The notes: generated by a model not told the origin, from the sequence alone. A stretch of 64,000 nt of DNA from Campylobacteraceae bacterium (GCA_013215945.1 JABSOM010000006.1:1-64000); one strand, 5' to 3'; positions 46,089-56,011 are shown, numbered from the stretch's first letter. Numbers and translations: made by a program.

Positions 46089-47480
46089 TTATTTCAACAT
46101 GTTTTTTGGTAATAATAACTCATCTAATTCATCTTGTGTAAACAGTTCTTGCTCCAGCACCAAATCATAAACTCTTTTTTTTGTTTTAAGTGCTTCTTTA
46201 GCTAATGCAGAGCACTTTTCATATCCTAAAATAGGATTTAAATACGTAACAATTGTAACTGAGTTTAAAACATTTTCTAAACATACGTCCGCATTAGCAG
46301 TAATACCATCCACACACTTATCTGCAAGTGTATAAAAAGAGCGTCTCATAATATTAATAGAAGTAAAAAGTTTATAGGCAATTAAAGGTTCGAATACATT
46401 TAATTGTAACTGACCTCCTTCACAAGCCATAGAAATAGTAGTATCAGCCCCTATTACTTCATAAGCTACTTGATTAACAACTTCTGGAATAACGGGGTTT
46501 ACTTTTCCTGGCATTATTGAGCTACCTGGTTGCATAGCTGGTAAATTAATTTCATTAAAGCCAGCACGTGGACCTGAACTTAAAAGACGTAAATCATTAC
46601 ACACTTTGGATATTTTAATAACTACTCGTTTTAATATTCCAGACACATGAATAAAAACACCTGTATCTTGTGTAGCTTCAATTAAATTACCTGAATTATC
46701 AAAGTCAACGCCAGTTACTTCTTTTAAATGTCTAATAACAACATGACGGTATTCACTTTTAGTATTAATACCTGTTCCAATAGCAGTAGCTCCTAAATTT
46801 ATTTCTTTTAACAAAGCTTGTGCTTCTCTTAATCTAAAAACATCTTCTTCAATCATTATTGCATAGGTTTTAAATTCTTGGCCCAAAGTCATTGGAACTG
46901 CATCTTGAAGTTGGGTTCGTCCCATTTTGATAACATCTTTAAATTCTTCTGCTTTTTTATCAAAACTTTCTCCTAAATAACGTAAAGAATCTTTTAATTT
47001 AAAAATCAGTTCATAAAGAGTAATTTTAATAGCAGTAGGATAAGCATCATTGGTTGATTGTGAACGATTAACATCATTATTAGGATGAATGATATGATAA
47101 GCAGCCCTTGGATGACCTAAGATTTCTAAAGCTCTATTAGCAATAACTTCGTTTGCATTCATATTAGTAGAAGTTCCAGCTCCTCCTTGAATAGGATCAA
47201 CAATAAACTGTTCTACAAGTTTACCATCAATTATTTCATCACAAGCCTGTACAATTGCATCTTTTTGCTCTAAGGATAAATCCCCTAATTCATAATTAGC
47301 TAAAGCACAGGCTTTTTTTACTTTTCCCAAAGATTTAATAAAGTTAGGAAACAAAGAAATATTCGTACGTGTGATATCAAAATTATTCTTAGCTCTTAAG
47401 CTTTGAATTCCATAGTATGCGTGAATATCTATATTCATTTCACCTAAAAAATCTTTTTCTACTCTAAATGCATTTTCCAT
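46089..47480 (-). CDS. aspA: Aspartate ammonia-lyase
   Basis: This 463-residue member of the fumarase/aspartase superfamily has the signature GSSIMPGKVNPVIPE (flexible loop with catalytic Ser), TSTNMNANEVIANRA, and GRTQLQDAVPMTLGQEF. It converts aspartate to fumarate and ammonia. Fumarate would serve FrdCAB as electron acceptor or enter the TCA cycle. Operon partner downstream is the short asparaginase-like gene. Fumarase is the closest alternative, but the motif spelling favours AspA. Confidence 0.9.
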   Translation of the reverse strand: MENAFRVEKDFLGEMNIDIHAYYGIQSLRAKNNFDITRTNISLFPNFIKSLGKVKKACALANYELGDLSLEQKDAIVQACDEIIDGKLVEQFIVDPIQGGAGTSTNMNANEVIANRALEILGHPRAAYHIIHPNNDVNRSQSTNDAYPTAIKITLYELIFKLKDSLRYLGESFDKKAEEFKDVIKMGRTQLQDAVPMTLGQEFKTYAIMIEEDVFRLREAQALLKEINLGATAIGTGINTKSEYRHVVIRHLKEVTGVDFDNSGNLIEATQDTGVFIHVSGILKRVVIKISKVCNDLRLLSSGPRAGFNEINLPAMQPGSSIMPGKVNPVIPEVVNQVAYEVIGADTTISMACEGGQLQLNVFEPLIAYKLFTSINIMRRSFYTLADKCVDGITANADVCLENVLNSVTIVTYLNPILGYEKCSALAKEALKTKKRVYDLVLEQELFTQDELDELLLPKNMLK

Positions 47481-47635
47481 TTTTACCTCAAAATTAATTT
47501 ATTTTAATAGCTAACAATATGTTTTCAAGTGCGATTATATTTAAAATATCTTAAAAATATTCACAGTACTGGGACTAGTTTTTTTCTTTTTTTATATTTT
47601 AAGTTTATGATTTTACTTAAATCACAAAAGTAGAA

Positions 47636-48001
47636 CTAAATTATTTTTTCTAAATTATGAGGAGTGGGTTGTTTGTTAAAATCCAAAGCCACAATAACCA
47701 TTTCTTCTACAATTAAAATGATTTTATTACTCGTTTTATTTTTAATCTCACAGCGTACAGTAATAGATGTTCTTCCAATTTTTACAAGTTCAGTACCCAT
47801 AATTACGATATCTCCAATATTGGCAATATTTTTGAAAACAACTTCTGACATTTTTACTAAAGCAATTTTACTTGTTTTTAAAAGATTGGTTGCAAAAATA
47901 ATAGCCTCTTCATCAATCCAAGCCAAAGCCATTCCTCCAAAAAGAATTCCTGCTGCATTTAAGTGAGGATACATAACCATGCGATGAGAAGTATATTCCA
48001 A
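47636..48001 (-). CDS. Acyl-CoA thioesterase, hotdog fold (YciA-like)
   Basis: This 121-residue single hotdog domain has HLNAAGILFGGMALAWIDEEA, in which the Asn-Gly-FGG helix and the Asp are the family's catalytic block; members hydrolyse acyl-CoA esters as hexamers. TTG at 48001 is used as start, preceded by AAAGG at a spacing of about 7; an ATG lies seven codons in. Confidence 0.82.
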   Translation of the reverse strand: MEYTSHRMVMYPHLNAAGILFGGMALAWIDEEAIIFATNLLKTSKIALVKMSEVVFKNIANIGDIVIMGTELVKIGRTSITVRCEIKNKTSNKIILIVEEMVIVALDFNKQPTPHNLEKII

Positions 48002-48044
48002 GTTAAACCTTTATATTTAATTTTTTCTTTATACTGTAATTTGT

Positions 48045-48806
48045 TTAAAAAAACAACTCATAGTTTTTAAGTGTACTTCTAAAAGAATCAAATTCTTTTT
48101 GTTTTAAGCCTTTTTGTTTTAAAGCAATTTTTACAATTTCTTTATTATATGCAAAAGCATCTTCATCATTAATATATCTTTGCACATCTGTCCATTTACA
48201 TTCTAGTATTTCGTTTGTATCTTGAATATTAATTTCACTTGACAGTGCTTTTGCTATGCACAAAATATATAAATTGCTTTGATTAAATTGATGTGGAAAA
48301 AAATGTCCCAAAGAAACAATACTCTCAAACACTACATCTATTCCTGTTTCTTCTTTTACTTCTCGTTTAACAGCAGAAGTAATTAATTCTCCATCATCAA
48401 TATGCCCTCCTGGTAATTTAAAACCAATATTGGAGTATTTTTCTTTAACCAATAATACTTCATTCTTCTCATTAAAAACGACAACTCCCACACCTAAAGT
48501 ATGATTTGAAGCCGTTGGAATAATGGAATTTTTTATAAGCTCTTTTACCAATAAGAGTTTTTTCTCTTCACAGGTATGAAAAGTAAAACCCATCTTTGTT
48601 AAAATAGGAATATAAGAAGCTTGTTCTATGTCTAAAGGAACCCATAAGAGTTTTCTTTTTTCTTTTCTTAACGTTAGAATCAACTCTTCTATATTTTCTT
48701 TAAAATCTTTTGTATCCAAAAATACTTTTTTATTATCAAGCGTGAAACCATTGTATTTATCTTCTTTTAAAAAGAATGTTTTATATTGAAGTGCATCATT
48801 TTTCAT
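48045..48806 (-). CDS. Nudix hydrolase with N-terminal pre-Nudix domain
   Basis: This 253-residue protein has the full Nudix box GGHIDDGELITSAVKREVKEE (GX5EX7REUXEE) near residues 133-155 and a separate N-terminal domain of about 100 residues (KLLWVPLDIEQASYIPILTKMGF), the GNAT-like pre-Nudix module of NUDT6 and plant Nudix proteins. Substrate is a nucleoside diphosphate derivative that cannot be named. Its start overlaps the end of recQ by 11 bp, so the two are translationally coupled. Confidence 0.82.
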   Translation of the reverse strand: MKNDALQYKTFFLKEDKYNGFTLDNKKVFLDTKDFKENIEELILTLRKEKRKLLWVPLDIEQASYIPILTKMGFTFHTCEEKKLLLVKELIKNSIIPTASNHTLGVGVVVFNEKNEVLLVKEKYSNIGFKLPGGHIDDGELITSAVKREVKEETGIDVVFESIVSLGHFFPHQFNQSNLYILCIAKALSSEINIQDTNEILECKWTDVQRYINDEDAFAYNKEIVKIALKQKGLKQKEFDSFRSTLKNYELFF

Positions 48807-50907
48807 TTAAATCCTTCAAGTATTCATACAAATATAAATCTTGTTTTAGTTCTTTTAATGTTTTTAGCTCTAAACCTTCTTCAATCCAAGAAAGAACATT
48901 CTTATCAATTTTAATAGGCTCTAGAAGTTTATCTTTTTGCTCTTCCGTGATTTTTTGATGTTGCTTCAATAATTTCAGATGAGATAAAATAGAAACAAGA
49001 CCTAAGTCTCTTATTTGAGATACTTCTTCTAAACTTTTATTGTCTTCTAATAAAACTAGGGTTTCTAAATAGGTTTTTGTTAATTTTTTAAGCTCTACTC
49101 TGTCTTTTAATTTATCTTCGAATTCTTCTTTAATACTTACACATAAATTTAAAAACACTTCACCGTATTTATCATATTTAACCTGTCCAATACCATTAAT
49201 ATCCAACATTTCATCTTGTGTGCTTGGTAATTTTGAACAAAGTTCTTTTAAAGTTTTATCTCCAAAAATCACATAAGCAGGGACTTCTTTTTCATTGGAT
49301 AACTCACGTCTTAAACTTCTAAATTTCTCAAATAACTCTTCATCAAAAGTAAGTTCTTCCTCTACAAGTTCTTCTTGAACACTTTGTCCCATTTTATCAG
49401 AATCAATAAAAACTTTGCTCTTTGATTTTAAAATCTCAAAAGCAGCACTTGAGAGTTTAAGCACTCGATACTCACCTAAAGAAATAACATCAGAATCAAT
49501 TAACTTATCCGCAATAGCAATCCATTCATTCTTATTTTTATGCTCCCCAATTCCATAAACAGTGAGTTTATCGTGATTCATATCTAAAAGTTTTTGATTT
49601 TTTGAAGCCCTTAAAATATCAATAATATGATTTAAACCAAAACGTTGTTCTGCTCTGTAAATACAAGAAAGTAATTTTTGTGCATCAAGAGTAATATCTA
49701 TTTGTTCCACTTCTTCTTTGGTACAATTATCACATGATGTTAAACAGTGATCAATCTTATCATCAAAATAAGAAGCAATAATAGTATGGCGACAATTATT
49801 TGAAATACAATACCTATACATTTTCTCTAATTTATCTAAAGCAGTACTTTTATAGGCATTATCTAAACCATCATTTATTTGTATTTTTCTCTTGATCTCA
49901 TCACTTTTAGAATACAATAAATACACATAAGACAAATCTCCATCACGCCCTGCACGCCCTATTTCTTGGTAATAGTTCTCTAAGGTTTTAGGCATAGAAG
50001 TATGAATAACAAAACGAATATTGGATTTGTCAATTCCCATCCCAAATGCAATGGTTGCAACTACAATATCAATTTTTTCATAAACAAAATCATCAAAAAC
50101 TTCATTTTTAATCTCAGCACTTAATCCGGCGTGATAAGCTTTTGCTTTATACCCCTGTTCATTTAAATATTTAGCAGTAGATTCTGTTTCTTTTCTTGTA
50201 AAGGTATAAATAATTCCACACATTCCTTTATGCGATTTTAAAAAAGATAAAATTTGATTTTTTCCATTAGAAGCTCGAGGTTTACAGGAAATAATTAAAT
50301 TATCTCTTTTTGTTTTGGCTCTGAATTCTTTTGCATTGTTTAAACGCAAAGATGTTTTCATATCTTCTTGTACTTTATACGTAGCCGTTGCTGTAAATGC
50401 AGCAATAGAAGTATCAGGGAAAAATTGTTTTAATCTGTCTAAGTTTCTATACTCAGCTCTAAATTCATGCCCCCAAGCAGATACACAATGGGCTTCATCT
50501 ATTACAAAATAATTAATATTTACTCTTTGTAAAACTCCGACAAAATCATTCGAAGTAAAACGCTCAGGTGCAACATAAACAAATTTTAATTCATTTTTTA
50601 ACAAAGCTTGTAATATTTCATTGTTTTCATTAGGAGTTTGAAGAGAGTTAATCATTGAAGCTTTTATATTTAGATCTTTTAAGGCTCTAACTTGATCTTG
50701 CATTAAAGCAATCAAAGGAGAAATTACAACAGTAACTCCTTGCATTAATAAAGCAGGCAATTGATAACAAAGTGATTTTCCACCACCTGTAGGAAGAATA
50801 GTAAGGACATCCTCTTTTGCAATAATAGCATCAACCACTTCTTCTTGAAAAGAGCGAAAATTTTCGTGGCCAAAGGTATTTTTTAATATTTCATATTTAT
50901 TTATCAT
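48796..50907 (-). CDS. recQ: ATP-dependent DNA helicase RecQ
   Basis: This 3'-5' helicase of about 700 residues has Walker A LPTGGGKSLCYQLPAL, VIDEAHCVSAWGHEFR, SATNING-type helicase motifs through IGRAGRDGD, and a RecQ zinc-binding region with Cys (CISNNCRHTIIASYFDD...CDNCTKEE). A winged helix and an HRDC domain (VPAYVIFGDKTLKELC) follow. About 100 additional C-terminal residues resemble the helix-turn-helix tail of some RecQ proteins. I prefer the ATG at 50907 over that at 50922; neither has a clear ribosome site. Coupled to a Nudix gene. Confidence 0.92.
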   Translation of the reverse strand: MINKYEILKNTFGHENFRSFQEEVVDAIIAKEDVLTILPTGGGKSLCYQLPALLMQGVTVVISPLIALMQDQVRALKDLNIKASMINSLQTPNENNEILQALLKNELKFVYVAPERFTSNDFVGVLQRVNINYFVIDEAHCVSAWGHEFRAEYRNLDRLKQFFPDTSIAAFTATATYKVQEDMKTSLRLNNAKEFRAKTKRDNLIISCKPRASNGKNQILSFLKSHKGMCGIIYTFTRKETESTAKYLNEQGYKAKAYHAGLSAEIKNEVFDDFVYEKIDIVVATIAFGMGIDKSNIRFVIHTSMPKTLENYYQEIGRAGRDGDLSYVYLLYSKSDEIKRKIQINDGLDNAYKSTALDKLEKMYRYCISNNCRHTIIASYFDDKIDHCLTSCDNCTKEEVEQIDITLDAQKLLSCIYRAEQRFGLNHIIDILRASKNQKLLDMNHDKLTVYGIGEHKNKNEWIAIADKLIDSDVISLGEYRVLKLSSAAFEILKSKSKVFIDSDKMGQSVQEELVEEELTFDEELFEKFRSLRRELSNEKEVPAYVIFGDKTLKELCSKLPSTQDEMLDINGIGQVKYDKYGEVFLNLCVSIKEEFEDKLKDRVELKKLTKTYLETLVLLEDNKSLEEVSQIRDLGLVSILSHLKLLKQHQKITEEQKDKLLEPIKIDKNVLSWIEEGLELKTLKELKQDLYLYEYLKDLNEK

Positions 50908-50995
50908 AAGAGATATTAACATAATTTGTATTTAATATATTGCTTTAAAAAATTAAAAATTGTTATACTTATACTTATTTTAATAAATATTTAAT

Positions 50996-53395
50996 TTAGC
51001 TATTTTCTTTATTTAAACTAAGTGTATTTAAGTTTTTCAGTTCTTTATTAACAAGATAATTTAATGAGTTCTTAGTAAAAGTTCCATCTTTTTTTCTTTT
51101 TCCTGCTTCAATACCCATAAGAAGTTTTATTCCATCATCAAGATGATTAATAGCATATATCTTAAATTGACCTTTTCTCACAGCACTTAGAACATCTTCT
51201 TTTAACATCAAGTTTTTAACATTTGAGGCAGGAATAATAACAGCAGAACAAAAGTTCTCATCTTTTAATTTACAAACATCATAAAAACCTTCTATTTTTT
51301 CATTAACCCCACCAATAGCTTGTACATCTCCATTTTGATTAATAGATCCAGTAATAGCAAAGTTTTGTTTTATTTTGATTTTCGAAATAGAAGATAAAAG
51401 AGCATAAAGCTCAGCCAAAGATGCAGAATCTCCATCAACCACACTGTAAGATTGTTCAAATACTAAAGAAGCACTAAGACTTAAAGAAAAATCAGGAGCA
51501 TAACGTGAAGCCAAATAAGAAGATATAATTAATACACCTTTTGAATGAATAGAACCAGAAAGATCAACTTCTCTCTCGATAGTTACAACACCTTCTTTCC
51601 CGACCCTTGTTAAACATGATATTTTCATAGGAATGCAAAAAGAATAATTTCCAAAATCTATTAAAGCAAGACCATTAATATGTCCCACTTTTTCACCTTT
51701 TGTATTAATCTGTATTGTTTCTTCTTTGATATGCGTATAAACCTCTTCTTTTATTCTCTCTTTTCTATATATTCTTTCTTTTAAAACATTTAATATATCT
51801 TTTTCATTAATTGTTTTTCTATTGTTTTTTTTGGCCAGATAATTGGCTTCTTGTAATAAATCACTAATAGCTGAAAAATCACTTGATAAATAAGAAGCAT
51901 TCGAACAAAGCCTTGAAGAAAATTCTATTATTTTACAAAGCGCATTTTTGCCAAGTGTTAATAGTTTTTTTTCCTTGCTTATATTTGTGATAATATTTAT
52001 ATATAAAAGAGTATTCTCTTTATTCCTTATTATTTTATCTTCGAAATCTGCTTCTATTTTAAACAATTCTTTAAAATCTTCATCATTAAAAAAAAGCAAA
52101 GAATAAATTTCTCGAGAACCAATCAAGATTATTTTTATATCTAAAGGAACACTTTGGGGACTTAAGGAAAGTAAACTGGTATATCCCATTGATTCTTCTA
52201 TACTTTCTAAATGAATCAAAGAAGATTTTAACATTCGTTTTAAACCTTCCCATGCATGAGGATTAGATAATAAACTTATAGCATCAATAATTAAATAACC
52301 TCCATTTGCTTGATGCAAAGAACCTGCTTTAATTAAATTAAAATCTGTACTTATTGTTCCCATATGCGATATATGATCAATTCTTCCAAATAAGTTTGCA
52401 TAACGGGGATTGTCTTCGTAAATAATAGGCAGAGATTTTACTTTCTCATTATTTACTAAAATATTAATATTATATATATCGAAGGAGATTTCATGTTCCA
52501 GATTTTGTTTTAATACACTTTCAAAAGCATTCAGTATATTTTCATTTTCTGTTTTGACAAAGTACCTATAATGTTCTAAAATATCTTTTTCTACATCAGA
52601 TAAATAAAGAAGTACTTGTTCATAAGATGAAAATTTCTCTGCTAAACCTTGCATGGATTTTTTAAGAATTTCTTTTATAAATAGTTTGTCTAAGTCATTT
52701 AATTTTTCAAGAAATTTATTGCTTAAGTCTAATTCTTCTTTTGAATTTTCATCGACTTTTTCTTGGTATTTAATAATATTTTTTTCAAGCTTATCTCTTT
52801 GTTTTAAAGCCAATGCACTGTATTCTTCACTTGTAAAAAGTTTTCCTTCTTTTAAAGAAGCGATAACAATCCCATTGGGAGTATCTGATATAGAAATATT
52901 CTCTTGCAGTGCTAAACTTTTTAATTTATTAAAAAGTTTGTCTTGTTCCTCTTTTGTGTATTTTTCTAGAGATTTTTTTTGATTTAGGTATTTTTTTGAT
53001 TTTAAGACTTGTGTTATTTTTATTTTAAGATTTTCCACCAAGTTTAACATGGATTTTTTAAAAGATTTAGCCAGTCCTGCTTTTAGTTTTATTATTATAG
53101 GTTTGTTATCATCATTAAAATTATTTACATAACACCAATCATAAATATTTTTACCATTTTTACTTTTTGTTTCTAATATTTTTTTAATAAGTGAGTGTTT
53201 ACCTCTTCCTTTTTCACCCATAACAAAAAGATTAAAGCCCTCTTCTTCTATTCCAAGAGCAGTATCAATTGCACTTAAGGCTCTTCCTTGTAAAATTATT
53301 TGATTTGTTTTTTTGGCTTCTTCTGTATTTTTAAAAGAAAATATTGACTTATTACATTTATTGTAAAGCTCTTTAACTTTTAGTTCTTTTATCAT
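50996..53395 (-). CDS. Lon-like AAA+ protease (LonB/LonH-type)
   Basis: This 799-residue protein has a Walker A GEKGRGKHSL near residue 60, a long insertion rich in charged coiled-coil (about 110-280), an AAA-like segment with GGYLIIDAISLLSNPHAW (Walker B-like), and a C-terminal Lon protease domain. The Ser-Lys dyad is in VDGDSASLAELYALLSS and IGGVNEKIEGFY. No N-terminal Lon substrate domain is present, which separates it from housekeeping LonA and resembles the E. coli YcbZ/LonH group. The Walker A Lys precedes His rather than Ser/Thr (GKHS), a mild deviation that may affect ATP hydrolysis. Confidence 0.85.
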   Translation of the reverse strand: MIKELKVKELYNKCNKSIFSFKNTEEAKKTNQIILQGRALSAIDTALGIEEEGFNLFVMGEKGRGKHSLIKKILETKSKNGKNIYDWCYVNNFNDDNKPIIIKLKAGLAKSFKKSMLNLVENLKIKITQVLKSKKYLNQKKSLEKYTKEEQDKLFNKLKSLALQENISISDTPNGIVIASLKEGKLFTSEEYSALALKQRDKLEKNIIKYQEKVDENSKEELDLSNKFLEKLNDLDKLFIKEILKKSMQGLAEKFSSYEQVLLYLSDVEKDILEHYRYFVKTENENILNAFESVLKQNLEHEISFDIYNINILVNNEKVKSLPIIYEDNPRYANLFGRIDHISHMGTISTDFNLIKAGSLHQANGGYLIIDAISLLSNPHAWEGLKRMLKSSLIHLESIEESMGYTSLLSLSPQSVPLDIKIILIGSREIYSLLFFNDEDFKELFKIEADFEDKIIRNKENTLLYINIITNISKEKKLLTLGKNALCKIIEFSSRLCSNASYLSSDFSAISDLLQEANYLAKKNNRKTINEKDILNVLKERIYRKERIKEEVYTHIKEETIQINTKGEKVGHINGLALIDFGNYSFCIPMKISCLTRVGKEGVVTIEREVDLSGSIHSKGVLIISSYLASRYAPDFSLSLSASLVFEQSYSVVDGDSASLAELYALLSSISKIKIKQNFAITGSINQNGDVQAIGGVNEKIEGFYDVCKLKDENFCSAVIIPASNVKNLMLKEDVLSAVRKGQFKIYAINHLDDGIKLLMGIEAGKRKKDGTFTKNSLNYLVNKELKNLNTLSLNKENS

Positions 53396-53516
53396 AATAT
53401 ATCCTTTAGGACATGCTAAGTCTATAGTAAAGTATAGCAGTAAATAAATATGATACTAATAGAAGAAAAACAAAAAATAAGATTAATATTTTTTATTCTT
53501 TATTACGTTTTTTAAT

Positions 53517-54674
53517 TTAAGCCAGATTCTCTAACCAAAGATTTGCCATTGCACTGGCTTGTTTATGTCCATTCGTATTTTGTGAGTGTATATTTCTTTT
53601 TAAACAAAACTCTTTATCATCATTAAATATTGAAAAAGCAAGTGCTCTGCCACCCATTGTAATATTATTTGTTTTTTTTATTCTTATTTTTGTAAAAGAT
53701 TCAAAAGCATGTGTTAAGTTTTTTGAATTTTCTTTTAAACAAGAGGCTAAATGCCATGCATCCTCTAAGGCTTGACAAGCACCTTGCCCAGACGTTGGTA
53801 AAGCAGCATGTGCACAATCTCCTATTAAAATAACATTATTTTTATGCCATGTAGAAAGTGGGTCATGATCATGTACATATATTTTATTAATACCAGAGTC
53901 TTTTGTATTTTTTATAATATTTAGAATATTTGAAGGCCAGTCTTTAAACTCATGCAATAATTCATTTTTATATAAAGAAGGATTTTTTGTTTCTATATTT
54001 TTAGATGTCATTCCACCTGCCCAATATGCCTGATTTTTTGAAATGGGAACAATACCAAAACGTTTTCCAATACCCCAATAATCACTTACACTCAAATTAG
54101 TAAAAATATCATTCTTACTTTTAATAATACCTACCCAGTTAATAAAACCTTGATACTTAGGTGTATTATCACCCTTCACATATTCTCTAGTAAGTGAGTT
54201 CATTCGTCCATCTGCCCCAATAATAACATCAGCTTTGATTATTTTTTTATTGGTAAATTTTGCACTTACAAGATTATTATTGTTTACAAAAGAAAGTAAG
54301 TTATGATTAAAATGTATGGAAATTTTCATTTCATTTATTTTGTTATTTAAAATACGCATTAAATCGCAACGTAGAATAGATAAACTGGGATAAGACATCA
54401 TTTCATTGATTGTAGTTATATCTATTGAACCAATGTTTACACCTTCGCTTGAAAAACGATTCATTGAAGTTACTTTTCCTGATACTTTAAGAACTTCTTC
54501 TAAAAGGCCCAGTTTATCTAGAATATTTGAAGCATTGGGCCAAGATATAATACCTGCCCCAATGTCTGTTATAGAAGAATTTTTTTCAGCTATTTTTACA
54601 TTAAAACCTTGCAGTTTCAAAGATATTGCTGTGCTCAAACCAGCTATTCCAGCTCCAATAATAAGTATATTCAC
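53517..54674 (-). CDS. FAD-dependent aromatic-type monooxygenase
   Basis: This 385-residue group A flavoprotein monooxygenase has the FAD fold IIGAGIAGLSTAISLKLQG, the DG motif VIIGADGRMNSLTRE and the second FAD motif LIGDCAHAALPTSGQGACQALEDAW. Relatives include salicylate hydroxylase and zeaxanthin-epoxidase-like enzymes. It would hydroxylate or epoxidise a small substrate with NAD(P)H and O2. The gene starts 16 nt after a truncated haemoglobin gene on the same strand, so they form a pair. Substrate unknown. Confidence 0.82.
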   Translation of the reverse strand: MNILIIGAGIAGLSTAISLKLQGFNVKIAEKNSSITDIGAGIISWPNASNILDKLGLLEEVLKVSGKVTSMNRFSSEGVNIGSIDITTINEMMSYPSLSILRCDLMRILNNKINEMKISIHFNHNLLSFVNNNNLVSAKFTNKKIIKADVIIGADGRMNSLTREYVKGDNTPKYQGFINWVGIIKSKNDIFTNLSVSDYWGIGKRFGIVPISKNQAYWAGGMTSKNIETKNPSLYKNELLHEFKDWPSNILNIIKNTKDSGINKIYVHDHDPLSTWHKNNVILIGDCAHAALPTSGQGACQALEDAWHLASCLKENSKNLTHAFESFTKIRIKKTNNITMGGRALAFSIFNDDKEFCLKRNIHSQNTNGHKQASAMANLWLENLA

Positions 54675-54690
54675 CTTATTTCCCTTGATT

Positions 54691-55122
54691 CTAGTCTCGT
54701 GTATTCATCATCCAAATTGAGAAAATATCCAAATAAGTCCAGAAAGATTCTTTTAATTCTTCACTTAAATTACTCTCTTCTAAAAGTGTTGCATACGCTT
54801 CTAACCAGATAACTCTTGCAGCTTGATCAATTTTAAAAGGAGAATGTCTTGCTGCCATCATTGGTCTTCCTCTGTTTTGATCAAAATGTCTTTGACCTCC
54901 ACAAATTTGTATAAAAAAATCAGAGGCATGTTTTACTGCCATTTCAATTCCAGCATCATGTGGTGGAAATAAATCTTTTATCTCTGAGTGTCTTAATATC
55001 TCATAATGTTCTTTCGTCAAAGCTCTCATACCATCTTCGCCAAGAACATTTAAAATTTCTGGGTTAGGTAAAGTAACATTGGGTCTAACTCCAACTATGC
55101 CTTGTGTGATTTTGTATTCCAT
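54691..55122 (-). CDS. Truncated haemoglobin, group II-like
   Basis: This 143-residue globin has the proximal His93 in MAARHSPFKID and Trp106 (G8) in RVIWLEAY, both typical of group II truncated haemoglobins. The GGQRHFDQNRGRPMM stretch before the F helix fits too. Such proteins bind O2 and NO and often serve in nitrosative stress or O2 delivery. It differs from the Campylobacter Cgb and group III Ctb. It precedes and is probably co-transcribed with a flavin monooxygenase. The ribosome site AAGAAGG is good. Confidence 0.82.
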   Translation of the reverse strand: MEYKITQGIVGVRPNVTLPNPEILNVLGEDGMRALTKEHYEILRHSEIKDLFPPHDAGIEMAVKHASDFFIQICGGQRHFDQNRGRPMMAARHSPFKIDQAARVIWLEAYATLLEESNLSEELKESFWTYLDIFSIWMMNTRD

Positions 55123-55163
55123 AATTAACCTTCTTTTGTTCTAATAATTTTCTTCAATATATC

Positions 55164-55178
55164 AAATACTTAGTATTT
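55164..55178. promoter_or_regulatory. Palindrome upstream of truncated haemoglobin gene
   Basis: AAATACT-T-AGTATTT, a perfect palindrome with one central base, lies about 42 bp upstream of the globin start codon, between it and the methyltransferase stop. It does not match the C. jejuni NssR site (TTAAC-N4-GTTAA). Confidence 0.4.
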
Positions 55179-55206
55179 TTTGCATTAAATTATTGATATT
55201 TAACTT

Positions 55207-55995
55207 TTACTTTTTATCCCAAGCTATAATTGCCCATTCTACGTATGTATCTTCTTTTTGATCTTTTATTTTATCTTGATAATGTGTTTTTAAAAGATTT
55301 ATTTCTTCTTGTTTTAACTCTCCTAAACTCCACATAACAGAAGATATAAAATCTTCTTCATTTTTATAGCTAATATTTCTGGCTTCACTTTTTATAAAGT
55401 TTAAAGAAGCATTAATTCCCATATTATATAAGATGTTTAAAATATATATGTAATCAGGTTTTTTATTAATATCTTTATTTAAAGCACTTAAAATATCTAA
55501 AGATAAAAAACTTCCTCCTACTTTATAAGAAAGTACGACTTTTTTAAGCGCTTGATTGTTTAGTTTTTCTAAGGCTTTTTGCATGTTTTTTACTTCCATA
55601 GAACGCGATGCAATAACTAAGTCTGTTTTAGGAACCTCAGCCCAATCATCGTACCATGAAAGATTAAAGCTTTTGATATTTGTGCATTTTTCTTTTTTGG
55701 CATTCTTTTTTAAAAAATCCAGCATTTTATCTGAAAAATCCAAGCAGTAAATATTTTTAAGTTTTTTTGATAATAAAAGAGACAAGTTGCCAACACCACA
55801 ACCAACATCTAAAGAAGAATTTATTCCTTCTAGTTTTATGTGATTTAAAAAGTTCTGATTGTAAATTGATTTATGAATATTTTTATTCATTGTAGAAGCT
55901 TTACTGTTCCAAGCCTCTTTATTTTTGGCTTGGAAAGTAGTTTTATTTTTTTGTTCTATATACATTTCATTAAAATTAATTGTTTCAATTTCCAT
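55207..55995 (-). CDS. Class I SAM-dependent methyltransferase
   Basis: This 262-residue methyltransferase has SAM motif I SLDVGCGVGNLSLLL near residue 59, an acidic end of strand 2 (CLDFSDKMLDFL) and a later TDLVIASRSMEV strand. The N-terminal QAKNEAWNSKA-type segment is seen in related methyltransferases. Substrate unknown. It starts 16 nt after the stop of the GntR-type regulator and may share its transcript. Confidence 0.75.
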   Translation of the reverse strand: MEIETINFNEMYIEQKNKTTFQAKNKEAWNSKASTMNKNIHKSIYNQNFLNHIKLEGINSSLDVGCGVGNLSLLLSKKLKNIYCLDFSDKMLDFLKKNAKKEKCTNIKSFNLSWYDDWAEVPKTDLVIASRSMEVKNMQKALEKLNNQALKKVVLSYKVGGSFLSLDILSALNKDINKKPDYIYILNILYNMGINASLNFIKSEARNISYKNEEDFISSVMWSLGELKQEEINLLKTHYQDKIKDQKEDTYVEWAIIAWDKK

Positions 55996-56011
55996 AGTTC
56001 TCTTTTATTTT

